64,000 bases of DNA. Origin: Myripristis murdjan. Taxonomy: Eukaryota; Chordata; Actinopteri; Holocentriformes; Holocentridae. The notes under the pieces were generated by a model. That model ran no database searches and was not told where the DNA came from. It worked only from the letters and a program-made list of their open reading frames with translations. The position numbers were made by a program, and so were the translations under genes. Of the stretch, positions 9,330-20,819 are shown piece by piece; the first letter of the stretch is position 1; each line of letters begins with the position of its first letter. The stretch lies in contig NC_043983.1 of the NCBI RefSeq assembly GCF_902150065.1, positions 15,872,821 to 15,936,820 on the forward strand. Direction: 5' to 3'.

Positions 9330-10790
9330 GATACAGGACTGAGGTGAGGGCACTGAAATCAGGTGATGTGGCTGAGGCACTGTTCCATGTACATGGAGAT
9401 GCACACTTGTTTGTTATTTGTGGATTAAGAATTTACCTACCAATCATTTGTCAGGCCTGTTATTTTCATTAGTGAGGAGGAAAATGTGTAAACTGAGTGG
9501 ACTTGACCTTGAGTCAAGGTACTAAGTGTAGAGTGGTGCATAATCAAAGTCTTCAGTATAAAGTAATGAGCCGTTCTTTCAAACACTATTTGCTAAAATA
9601 TACACACGACTGCACTTACCCATCCATCCACAAGCAAGCTGTCGTAATACCTAAAGACGCAGGATTTAAGAAAAATAAAGCCCGACAAGTTCACATGCAC
9701 TGCCTACACCCGAACACCAGTGACAGTGATAGTCAGCTTTCTAGCTGTGTGTGTTTGTGTGTGTTTTCTCACCGTCCTCATCTCTTTTTCTGTTGAATGG
9801 AATGCAGGAGTGGTGATATGTGTGGTTTGATGGGATGCAACAACACCCAATACCCAATCACCGGGGACCAGCCAAAAGTGTAGTCACTGGAGGAAAGGAG
9901 ATTTTAGTTTAACCTTAATGCTGAAGTTTTCTCCTCTGCACAGGAGGAGAGGGGACATAAAACTCTATGTGACTAAGTAAATACTATGGGAAACTATTTT
10001 TAACAGTGCATTTACTCACTTTCTGCTTACTCACATGTTCTTTGTTTCATTCTCACCCAAAAAAAAAATGACTGTGAAACAGGTTTATAAACTTGTGAAG
10101 AACTTTGGAAATGAGTTTGTAACGTTTTTGAAGCAGAATGCTTTAGAGCTGTATGACTAAATGTCAGTGGGAAAACGATGTACAATAGATGTGCAGTGTG
10201 CATTGTACTGATTAATTTTTGACATGTTTGACAATAATTTTATGATGACATACTTGGTTTAGTCATTAGTAGACATTTTGAAACTGCTGGTTAAATGTGT
10301 GTTACTGCACACGTCATTTCCCCACATCAGAAACCTGGGGCCTTGACAGCGGTCAGCGTCACGCTGCCATTCAGGTCGACTAAATGTTTAATTTATGAAA
10401 CAGACTGGGGTGCTGCCAAGGTTCATTAATCATTGCCATGAACTGAAATGTAAATAAGGAATTATGCCTAGATTACCTCTGAACATGGTGTAGACTTTTG
10501 AGAAAAAAAAAATCAAATGATGAAAAAAGTAAAATCAAATGATAGTTTGCATAAGTATTAAATCCATTTACTTTGTTTGGACTAAATGTCCTTTCCACTG
10601 GAAAATAGCTCAACATTTCTTGTCATCTATTACTTTTTTGTTTATTTTTGTGATGTGATTTTTATATTCTGCAGTAGTTTTGGACACTAAACTCTTCTTC
10701 AGATTATTTTGGATATGTGGTTCATTTACAGGTGACAAGAAACTAGTTATTTTTAAAGAAAATAAAAAATAATCCCTTTGTGATCACCAT
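9330..10790 (+). other. plpp6 3' UTR (end approximate)
   Basis: Non-coding sequence follows the stop codon at 9327-9329. Poly(A) signals AATAAA occur at 9674-9679 and 10761-10766; the second, in an A-rich run, is the likelier end of a long 3' UTR, but no cleavage site can be proved. An alternative AATAAA lies near 13302. No other gene is visible in this stretch. Confidence 0.5.
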
Positions 10791-13568
10791 AGTGGAAGCA
10801 GAGAGGCTACATTTTCAGTGCATTTTTTCAGTCCTTATTTATTGTGGAAGTCACTCGACAGGAAAAATGCTGCTGAAATACTTCAAAGTCTTTATTTTCT
10901 GGAAGAGCGATAATTTATATTTTCTTTGGACCTTGCAAACCTGCCGCCAACCGTACATAAACCATATACTATATCATGTGCTGTACCCTATCCATTTAAG
11001 TATTCACATGAAGAATTCAACCTGCAGCCCAAAATCCCCTCACATCCCATTGAGACCACACAGTTCCCTCAGTGAGTGACCTGCCTGGTGTGTGTGTGTG
11101 TGTGTGTGTGTAAAAACAGGTTTAAAGCTGAATGTCCTGGGATACGGGTGAGCACATTAATATTTCCAAGAGTTGAGACTCCAGTGACGCCAGTGACTAA
11201 AATGTTGTAACACAGATGTGTTCTTGGCATGTGGCCTGTGACGGAGGCCGTTGACCCCTTGGTCAATCTTTAGGGCGTGCTGAAAGTTTAATGTTTTAGG
11301 TGCTTTGGGCCTCAGACTTAGAGTGATATTTCATTTTGCCATCTGATATTGCCTTTTTCCCAATAGCTAGAAAATCATACTTCTAACAAATCTCTGAACT
11401 TAATTGGGTCAAGCAAGCTAATTTAATTTTTGGTAACTTTTACATTGTTGCTTGTGCATCTTAATCTAAACAACAACAACATTCTGCTTATTTGCAGTTA
11501 TCTATGAAAATCTGAAAAAAAATGATAATTTTTTTAAATAGTTAAGCTAAATTCTAAATATATTATGCAATAGAGCTTTTCCACAACTTTTAAACCCTTG
11601 TCTATTTTTATTCTGATGTGGTACAGAATCTGGATTTTTCTTTTTCTTTTTTTTTTTTTTAGTTCATATTTTAAATAGATGGCTTTTTTTTAGAGATATG
11701 CTTGTCTTTATTTCATACTGATTCCTTTTCCTTTTGCTTCAATATGAAAGTGGGACAGTTGTAAATATATATATAAAATAGTGTAACAAAGGAGGCACTG
11801 CATTGTTTATTGTGGAGCTTTATTGTATTTTTTCTGTGAGGCTGGCATACAATGTAGAGGTTCAGACAAGCTCATGGCATGTACCTTGGCAGACCCCAGG
11901 AATATATGAAATCTTAAAACAGTGTTGGTCCCCTGTTGCATATCCCCATTCACAGCTAGTCATCTTTAGTTTCCTGCTGTGACTCACTGTTTCTTTCTCT
12001 TCTAATTTGCCCTGCTTTCCCTCTTTCCTTCCTCCACAGTATCTCGCTCCAGTCCCCCTTACTGTGCTTTCTCTGATCTTTCCTCTCAGTATCTCTTTCA
12101 GGACCAAGCAGATGAATTGTATTTTCTGCTTCCTTCTAATAAGTTGCCCAGCAGCAGGTACCGACCCTTTCCCTCACCTCAGAAAGTGTCCTCACATCCC
12201 TTTGAATATCAGAACCACATCTTTCCTCACTGTCTCTCACAGCCCGTTCAGAAGCCAACTCCCAGTCAGTTGCAGCGAAGCATTTACTTCCAATTTTGTT
12301 TGGCTGTTGATGAGGAAATTGGTCAGAAATGTGAAATATGGTTTCTCCCATCCTGTGATGAAACATGTTTGAAATGGCTACAAATTTGTGGGGGGGAAAA
12401 CGTGTCAGAGAGAGTTTTTACAGCATTAAATACCTTTTGAGAACTGTTTAAACTTCTGTCTCTGACTGTGAGCAACTTTTTGTGCCTGGTGCCAGTTGGC
12501 ACCAGCGTGTGATATGAGGTGACATAATCGAGCAGACTTTCCCCTGGTACTCTGATGACCAGCTGTTGAATGTTTTATTGACTTCTTAGATGCTGTACAT
12601 TGTTTTGGCAATAATTGACCAGTGATTTCCTAAGTGCAAACTTGGGCTTTTAAAATTAAGCTTCCTCGACCAGCAAGTGGACCACAACCACTGCAAACAG
12701 TCTGATTCCTATCTGTGTCCTCACATGTCAAACATAAATCACACAATGCAAAATTCTGAGACCAAATGATGATCTTTATTATTACTTGTCGGGCTGTTTT
12801 GCTTTTTAATTGTTGTAAGAAGCCTAGAGACACTGCAAAGAAGAAAACGTGTTGATCACAATGAGCACTAACATGTTTTGTGTATTAGAAATACAATTTT
12901 CACATTCCATGTTCCTGTTTACTCAGAGGTTGAGAATGACCACAATAAGGAAAGATGCATTTTGTTTCTTTTATCAATTTTCATCACATTTATTCCAAAA
13001 ATAACTGAATGCCCAAACTGTAAAGTCTAAATCCAAACTCAGAGCCAGCTCCATCACATTGCACTGCACTCTTTTGCCAGCCATGTACTATAAATTACAC
13101 TGTTGTGTGTTTACTGTATAATACTTACACTGAAGTATCTTGACAAGAATGTGTGTATATATATGATATATATTTAATCATTTGATACTACTGTTCAATG
13201 TTCAGTGGAGTTGAATGTGGTTACAATTATTGCTGTTTAATATTCCCTGAGTTGGGAAGGTTTACTGCTGAATGATTTGACTGTAGTTGTGACTTTTTAA
13301 TAAAAAATAGAGAACACGTTTGAAAACATGTCATGCCATTATTTATCATCTGTATGAACTGTATGCCGTTACAGGCATAATTGTCTCCGCCACACAGCAG
13401 CCTGGAGGAGATCATGTGTTTGGCCCGGTGTGTCTGTCCACAGCTAATCTCACAAACTACTGGGTCTGTCAGCCAAAAATTTTTGGTGCACAGTTATGAC
13501 TGATGGTTGCAGTGATTCAAAACCTTCATTCACTATATAGCTTGCACGGCCGCTGCTGCTCCCTTAGC
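10791..13568. other. intergenic DNA between plpp6 and the tandem duplication
   Basis: I see no coding exon here. It holds a short (TG)n near 11088-11111, an AT-rich low-complexity stretch around 11510-11790, and a ~57-bp motif at 11949-12005 that recurs at 21348-21404. Open frames near 12.0-12.4 kb lack coding features. Confidence 0.5.
11949..12005 (+). repeat. short dispersed repeat, copy 1 (copy 2 at 21348-21404)
   Basis: The block beginning TTCACAGCTAGTCATCTTTA recurs in the same orientation at 21348-21404, downstream of FMO-A, with only a handful of differences over ~57 bp. The flanks do not match clearly. It may be the conserved piece of a degraded transposon or an older segmental copy; I do not recognise the family. 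Confidence 0.6.
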
Positions 13569-14704
13569 CTCCCACTTCTATCCCATTTCTGTCTTGCTCA
13601 CTTGTTTGTCTGTGGTTGTTTGTTTTTATCCTGTTGTGGCTGTGGTCACTCTGATTATTGGTGAAAAAATCCAAGACATGCATTGAGTTTTTTTGGGCAA
13701 GTTTACCCACTGCTGACAAGGAAGTCAACAGAACACAGCAGACAAACAGGAGAAAACATTAAAAAGTGTCAGAGCAGTGCTTAACATAGGTTACAAACTG
13801 TATAAAATAATGATGAGCAGACTATTTGCCTACTCCTTGCAGGTCGTCAGTGTGTTTGTGAGAGAGAAGGAAACCCTTAGTAGTAATTCTGAATTTTGCT
13901 ATTTTAATTTGTGTTCTTTTTGACACACAATTCCTGTGAAAAGCCACATGACTTCTGGCAAAGAGCTAGAACTGGCTTGTGAGCCATAAGCTCCAGACCA
14001 CTGCTGGCTGTAATAAAGTGAAAGAGTCAGAGAGAAGAAGAAAAAACTAAACTCAAGAGGATTATCAGATTTGGCAGGGTTCCAAATTAGCTGTAGTATC
14101 CAGTGCTGCAGTTTATGTTTTGGTACCCCATCAGCGCTCCCACTTCTATCCCATTTCTGTCTTGCTCACTTGTTTGTCTGTGGTTGTTTGTTTTTATCCT
14201 GTTGTGGCTGTGGTCACTCTGATTATTGGTGAAAAAACCCAAGACATGCATTGAGTTTTTTTGGGCAAGTTTACCCACTGCTGACAAGGAAGTCAACAGA
14301 ACACAGCAGACAAACAGGAGAAAACATTAAAAAGTGTCAGAGCAGTGCTTAACATAGGTTACAAACTGTATAAAATAATGATGAGCAGACTATTTGCCTA
14401 CTCCTTGCAGGTCGTCAGTGTGTTTGTGAGAGAGAAAGAAACCCATAGTAGTAATTTTGAATTTTGCTATTTTAATTTGTGTTCTTTTTGACACACAATT
14501 CCTGTGAAAAGCCACATGACTTCTGGCAAAGAGCTAGAACTGGCTTGTGAGCCATAAGCTCCAGACCACTGCTGGCTGTAATAAAGTGAAAGAGTCAGAG
14601 AGAAGAAGAAAAAACTAAACTCAAGAGGATTATCAGATTTGGCAGGGTTCCAAATTAGCTGTAGTATCTAGTGCTGCAGTTTATGTTTTGGTACCCCATC
14701 AGCG
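13569..14704 (+). repeat. direct tandem duplication, two 568-bp units
   Basis: Unit 1 (13569-14136) and unit 2 (14137-14704) are almost identical, differing at only a few bases by eye. The copies abut with no spacer. Neither contains a credible ORF or transposon ends. The near identity says it is recent, or that the window carries an assembly duplication at this site. Confidence 0.92.
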
Positions 14705-14740
14705 TTCCTCTGGCACATATGTAGGGACTTGGGTGAGAAG

Positions 14741-14950
14741 GAAAATCACAATCATTTCTATAGCACTTTTCCAACCAGTCAAAGCACTTTACCCATACAC
14801 ACTCACACACTGGTGGCAGAGGTTACCATGCAAGGTGCCGAGCTGCCCATCAGGAGCAGTTAGGGGTTCAATGTCTTGCTCAAGGACACCTTGACATGCT
14901 CTGTGGAGGAGCAAGGTATCAAACCTGGAGCCCTCTGATTACCAGGTGAC
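14741..14950 (-). mobile_element. tRNA-derived SINE-like repeat, degraded
   Basis: Read on the minus strand it contains a B-box-like GGTTTGATACC, and the rest resembles a repeat common in fish genomes (blocks such as AGCACTTT, CACACTGGTGGCAGAGG and CAAGGACACCTTGACATG). Borders are approximate. It sits about 140 bp upstream of the FMO-A TATA box. Confidence 0.55.
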
Positions 14951-15083
14951 CACCGGACAAGAGAAGTTGAACTTTAGTCCAAGTTGGACCTGAGTAAACA
15001 CAGCTAAACTTGATACTTTCCTTTTTAGGAGATGATTTTTTTTTTTTTTTTTTTTTTAATGACATTTTCTGTCACTGATTCAG

Positions 15084-15150
15084 TATAAAAGGCGGTGCTC
15101 TGTTGAAACTCATCCCAGTACACTTACAGAGCTGCAGAGCAACAATCAAG
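15084..15150 (+). promoter_or_regulatory. FMO-A TATA box and non-coding exon 1
   Basis: TATAAAAGG at 15084-15092 is followed ~30 bp later by a plausible start region and by a good donor, CAAG|GTAAGA, at 15150/15151. FMO genes have a non-coding first exon, and the next acceptor in the right place is CCACCAG at 15708, two bases before the FMO-A ATG. The TSS would fall near 15115; this is inference from spacing. Confidence 0.6.
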
Positions 15151-15709
15151 GTAAGAAAGAGCCTGCCACTCTTACTTTCTGGTACATCACAGATTTTGAA
15201 GGTAATTTGTTAAGTTAAAGTGAGCTTTTTTTTTTTTTTTTTTGCTCTTTATGGTAATTATATCTGAGTATTGATGCAAAGTCAAGCTAGGACTTTAGAT
15301 TTTTATTTTGCCATCTCTGTTTTCTTTCTTCTCCACAGTAGCGAAAATCTGTTCATCTGCTGGGAGAATGTTCCCGATTTAATTTAGTGCAATTAAAAAT
15401 GCTAGAAGTATTATTATGCACAAACTTTCATGACATTATTCATGTTGTTGAACAATCTCCTGGGCAGTTCTGAATGGAATTGAAAATCACAGGATTCAGA
15501 ATTGCCCTGATACATTAGTCGATCCAAATTTGCTAGGAGTGTTATTAGTGAAACAATTATTTGACTGACATGTTGTAATTATATAATGCATCAGGAGTTA
15601 ACATTGCATTACCTTTACAACAGTGCAATATTTTCCCCTTTCTACCAGAAAATGCAAGCAGGCTCATGTTAACTTTAACTCTCCTCTCTCTGCCCACCTC
15701 TCCACCAGC

Positions 15710-16305
15710 ATGGTGCACAAGGTTGCAGTGATCGGGGCTGGCCCCTCCGGTCTGACCAGCATAAAGGCATGCCTGGACGAGGGGATGGTGCCCACGTGTT
15801 TTGAAAGCAGTGATGATATGGGTGGGCTGTGGAAATTCAAGGCAAGACCCTCATTAGCGAAACAAAAACTTGTTTTGTTTATACCCTACACTAATTATGT
15901 GGTTGCATGAGCTAAAAATGAGCTTCTGTTGACCTTATGAACATTCTGTTTTTCTGCTAACAAATGCAATTGTTGTCCTGCTTTTTTGTTTTTGTTAACA
16001 TCTGCCCTTTCAAACTGTCCCTCTTCAGGAAGTGTCAGAGCCCAACCGAGCCAGTATATACCGCTCCCTCACCATCAACATTTCCAAGGAGATGATGTGC
16101 TACAGTGACTTCCCCATTCCTGCCGATTACCCCAATTATATGCACCACTCCAAAATCCTGAACTACTTCCGGATGTATGCAGACCACTTCAAGCTGCTGC
16201 AGCACATTCGCTTCCAGGTAATAAGATTGCCTACAGAGTCTGTGGTTAATTAAATGAGGTGATTTAACTGGTGTAAGGTGTATGTATAAAATAATCACTT
16301 TTATG

Positions 16306-16341
<36 letters not shown>

Positions 16342-19300
16342 CAGACCACAGTGAAGAGTGTGAAACCGAGGCCAGATTATTCTCGCACTGGTCAATGGGA
16401 GGTGGTGACTGAGAACAGGGATGGACAGGAGGAGAGGCACGTCTTCGATGCAGTTATCTGCTGCGCTGGTCACTACACCTACCCTCACCTGCCACTCAAA
16501 GACTTCCCAGGTAAAGACGACATCTACAAACAGAGGCTACTTTGACTGGGGAGGCACATACCAAGTGCATGTTTTCAGCCCCTGTAAATGAAACTGTGTA
16601 ATGAAGAGTTCAAGCTGAATGTTTGTTCACTGATGAGAAAGAGGGAAGGAGAGGAAACTAGGAAGGAACAAGTATTTTGTCTCTTTGTTTGTCTCAAAGA
16701 CTCTTTTGCTCTTTGACCCACTGGTTTCATGCACCACAGTCTTGACTCTCACAGCCAGGGAGACCATTATTCAGTTCATAAACAATGGAGATTTTTATAT
16801 AAGCATGCTTCATCTTCCATTTTCAAACCTCTTGATGCAGTGTAATATGCTTTAAATCAGGTGATAAATTTCTTAGTTACCGCTTGCATGAGAAAGTTAG
16901 GTGGTATTCTACAGAAAGGAAAATGGCACTCGTGTTTTATAAACTTCTGAAATGTCTGTGCTCCCACTTCAGTCTTAAATTTTTTTAATTATGGCAACAG
17001 ATCACTAGATCTACTACTTTCAACGCCAATAATCTCTGAACTGTTTCCTTCCAGTGCTGTGTCAAATGTTGCACATGTAATTGTTATGTTTAATCGTTGT
17101 TTGCCTGGTGTATGATTGCTGCACAGTCACGCTAGACTGCTTTGTGATGTTTTGTCCCAGGGGATTGTGAATGTTTTATGTATCCAGGTCTCTCCTGAAA
17201 AAAGAGGTCTTGATCTCAGTGAGACAATCTGTTTAAAAAAAAAAAAGGAATTTATCTGATTTCCAGTACATGAAGTCATCAGTTTGCTGAAATTGAACAA
17301 CTGTGTGTATTGCAGGGATCGACAAATTTGAAGGGAAATACTTCCACAGCTGGGACTACAAGGGGCCTGAGGACATGTACGGGAAAAGAGTGGTGGTCAT
17401 CGGCATCGGTAACTCTGGGGGTGACATTGCTGTGGAGAGCAGCAGAGTTGCAGAGCAGGTTGGAAAGTCATGTTTGATCACTCTTTTTCTGCATTCATAG
17501 AAGTGATTGTTGCAATAAAATCCATTCATTCATGTTCTTTTTTCTCTCTGTCTCTCTGCCTGGCTGCTCTTCTCCCTGGCCTCTCTAGGTGTACGTAAGC
17601 ACCCGTCGCGGTGCTTGGGTCATCCGTCAGGTCTCTGACAACGGCCTGCCAGTGGACATGAAGTACAACACTCGTTTTGTCCACATCCTTTTCCAGCTGC
17701 TGCCGATGAACTTTTTCAATTGGTTTGGTGAGAAAAAACTCAACACCATGTATGACCACACCATGTATGCACTCAAGCCCAAACACAGGTAGGACATTTG
17801 GAGCCAAAAAAAGTTCTGGTTCTCTTGTGGTTTCTTGTAACACAGCTTACACTGTACTGTATAATATTGTGCATAACATTTGACTCGTATTATTGTGGAA
17901 GTGTGCAGGAAATCAAATAAATTGAAACAATTACATTTTGCGTTTTGGTGTTAGGAGTTAAATCTGGCAAGATAAGTGGGTCAGATCTGAGGCTATAAAT
18001 TTTAATGCTTATCACTTTGATAGCAAGGGGTGTCTATATCTGTAGACAGTATTAGACAGTGACATGGACAGCATCACTAAATCAGTCTTTATACTTTATT
18101 CTACTTTATACTATATAAGTTACTAGAAAATTAGACTCAATCTTTCCCCTCCTCCTCTGCCTCCCAACCCAACAGGCTGTTCAGTCAGATCCCAGTGATC
18201 AACGATGACCTGCCTATGAAGATCCTGTCTGGGTCTGTCATTGTCAAACCAAATGTGAAGGAGATCTGTGGTTCCACTGTGGTGTTTGAGGATGGCAGTG
18301 TTGTGGAAAAGGTCAGAGGAGTATTTCTTTGTTTATATGTAATACAGCTGTAGGCATTAAATATCAAATTTCTTGTTGAAGTAAAACACCAGTAAGCTCT
18401 GATCTCTTTCCTCTGCTGTAGGTGGATACAATTGTGTTTGCCACAGGATACAACTACGATTTCCCCTTCCTGCCGAGCAATCTCATGTACAAATCTGGCC
18501 ACCGTGTGGGTCTGTACAAGCATGTGTTCCCCCCTAACCTGGAGCACCCCACTCTGGCTGTTGTGGGTTTCATCCATGCCCTCGGAGCTATTATGCCTCA
18601 GGCTGAATTGCAGGCCCGTTGGGTGACACGCGTCTTCAAAGGTGAGGCTGCGCATCGTTTATAAATCAGCATCAGTCATACCCCCTTTTCCACCAACAAA
18701 GAACCGGTTCCGTTCTGGTTTGGGCACCAAATTTTGAACCATTCTTTGCATTTCCAACAGATATGGATTGGCTCCCGAATTGAAAATTTGGTTCTCAGCT
18801 GGGACCAGAAAATAGAAGTTGTCATATGCGAACCGAGTGAGTGCGTATCGTTCAACAAGGAAAGATGAAGGTGACTAGCAAGAAACTTTGTGGTCTGGTT
18901 AAAAATGTTTTTGCCAAGCTGGAAACATAATTGGCTCAACGCTGGTTTCACTGGAGGATGTGGTGGCAGAGAGACAACTGTCCAAAATACTGACCATCAT
19001 GGACAACCCCTGCCACCCCCTCCATGACATAATAAACAGGCAAAAGAGCAACCTGAGCCATAGACTGATACAGCCCCGCTGCCTAACAGAGCGGCACAGA
19101 AAATCGTTCCTACCCAGTGCAGTCAGGCTCTTCAACTCTGCTCTAAAAAGATAGGTTTATTTATTTAATTTTATTTATTTAGTTACTGCCCCATCGATTG
19201 CCTATAGTGCCTCAGCCTCTGGTCTTCATCGTATTTTACTATTTTACTTCATTGTATTTTATTTATTTCACTATTTATTCACTTATTTATCTTACTGCAC

Positions 19301-20819
19301 TTCTTAGTCTGTTTTTAATGTGGTTTTACTGTCTCTATTGTGTTGTGTGTGGCTGTTTTTTCTGCTGCTATGGCACTGTAATTTCCCTGCGGGGATTAAT
19401 AAAGTTTATATCTATCTATCTATCTATGTAAGACTAAAGAGAGATTCCATCACACTTGCATACATGTCACATATAAAAATATTTTACATTTTACATTCTA
19501 TGGGCAGCAGCTGTGCTTTTTCCTTCAGTTTATTCTCAATCTGAACCCTATCAGGGTCAGGTTATGTTGGTTATTTATTCCAACAGGAATGTGGGGTCGG
19601 GTTCTGTGCTGCAGGTGACAGCAAGCAGACTGGCTCACCACAGCATCATGGTCAAGCGCTGCCAGAGTATTCAATTTTGTTGTGCACACCCAACCATCAA
19701 TGGTGCAGTGGTTCCACTCCAAAATTTTGTTTGCACCTTGGTTTCAAGAATCTTGAACCGAACCAGTTTGAGAACCAGAATTTTTTTGGTGGAAAGGCAT
19801 ATCAGTGTGTTTAAAGCATGAGGCTGGGACTTGTTAAACTAAAGATGTCATACTCCTACAATGCTAAGGTTCAGTAGAGGAAATTTCGCTGATAGCATCT
19901 CAGTTCACATTGGAACATGCCCATTTTGGTATTCAGTACCTGTAGCCTAAGCACTTTCCAAGCACTTGTCAGTTTGTATTTCCCTCATTTTTCTGTCTTT
20001 TGTTCCTCAGGACACAATAAACTGCCTTCAAACCAGGCCATGATAAAGGCTGTTGAGAAGGACACTACAGACATGGCCAAAAAGTGACTATCTTTTTTCA
20101 TTTGCCTCATTACAGTTGCAGCCAGCATTGCCCTCAAATTCCTGAATAAATTTTGTTCTCTGTTCAACTTTGAGTCACTGCATTAATACTGCAGCGGAAT
20201 ATTGCATTAATTTATGATATATCCCGCCCACAGCTACATCGTGTCCAAGCTGACACCGCTGCAGGTGGACTTTGTCTCGTACATGGACAATTTAGCTGGA
20301 GAGATTGGAGTGCGGCCAAGTCTACCCTGGCTCTTCTTCACAGACTACCCGCTGTTCAAAAAGATCCTGTGGGGACCCGTCACTGCCTACCAGTATCGTG
20401 TGATGGGACCAGGGAAATGGGAGGGGGCCCGCAGAGCAATCTTCACCCAGTTTGACCGCATGTTCCAACCCCTGAAAACCAGAAAGGTCTGCAGCAGCCA
20501 TTGTCTCCCTTGCTAATTTGGCATGCAAATGTGGTGAAATGTGCAGAAAGTGTCCAAAGTTATCTGAAAACTAAGCTGGAGTTCCCTACGTTTGACTAAA
20601 CATTTTGCCGATGAGATCAATGGAGAGGATGTGCTGAATGCAAACAATCTTTTCCCTGTATCTCTGCAGGTGGATGAGGATCATCCTTCCATCACTGCTC
20701 GACTGTTTAAGCTGAGCGTGACAGTCATGGCTGGAGGTGCCGCTGTCTACTACATCCATGTCCGCAACCCCAACACCATCCCCACCCTCATCTCCAACCT
20801 TCGTCCACAAGCAGTCTGA
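15710..20819 (+). CDS. FMO-A: flavin-containing monooxygenase, 553 aa
   Basis: Coding exons: 15710-15841, 16029-16217, 16345-16510, 17316-17458, 17589-17788, 18176-18311, 18422-18641, 20011-20083, 20234-20486, 20670-20819. They join in frame to 553 codons. The protein is an ER-membrane FAD/NADPH-dependent oxygenase of soft nucleophiles (amines, sulfides). It has the FAD motif GAGPSG near residues 9-14, the conserved NISKEMM segment, the FMO signature [11 protein letters not shown], the NADPH motif GIGNSG, FATGY, and a C-terminal hydrophobic anchor ([14 protein letters not shown]). Oddities: the first coding exon ends AAG|GCAAGA, a GC donor where the other three genes have GT; the family's 356-nt exon is cut 136|220; the last exon is cut 253|150. 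Intron 18642-20010 holds a transposon. First of four tandem paralogues; orthology to a given mammalian FMO is not claimed. Confidence 0.95.
18684..19800. mobile_element. hAT-like DNA transposon remnant in an FMO-A intron
   Basis: The left end CTTTTCCACCAACAAAGAAC (from about 18685) and the reverse complement of the right end (CTTTCCACCAAAAAAATTC, ending about 19797) form imperfect terminal inverted repeats of ~40 bp, both continuing into CTGGTT-rich sequence. No transposase frame is visible, so it is non-autonomous or gutted. A LINE 3' end lies inside it (18905-19434). Family and target-site duplication are uncertain. Confidence 0.6.
18905..19434 (+). mobile_element. 5'-truncated LINE 3' end nested in the hAT-like element
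   Basis: A short frame at 18960-19154 reads like the C-terminal tail of a LINE reverse-transcriptase protein ([20 protein letters not shown], then AVRLFN), followed by a T-rich 3' UTR, GGGATTAATAAAG and a (TATC)n tail. This layout is typical of the short, 5'-truncated L2/CR1-type LINE copies of fish. The left border is approximate. Confidence 0.65.

Noticed and set aside
11862-12440. Overlapping ORFs on both strands near 12 kb
   Set aside because: No splice-framed exons, no domain, low-complexity pyrimidine-rich composition; part is the dispersed 57-bp repeat.
18960-19154. 64-aa ORF in the FMO-A intron as a host gene
   Set aside because: It is the C-terminal tail of a truncated LINE, followed by LINE 3' UTR and tetranucleotide tail.
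20011-20089. FMO-A ending at the TGA at 20087 (KK stop)
   Set aside because: The apparent stop overlaps the donor AA|GTGACT; splicing to 20234 restores the conserved C-terminal exon and frame.
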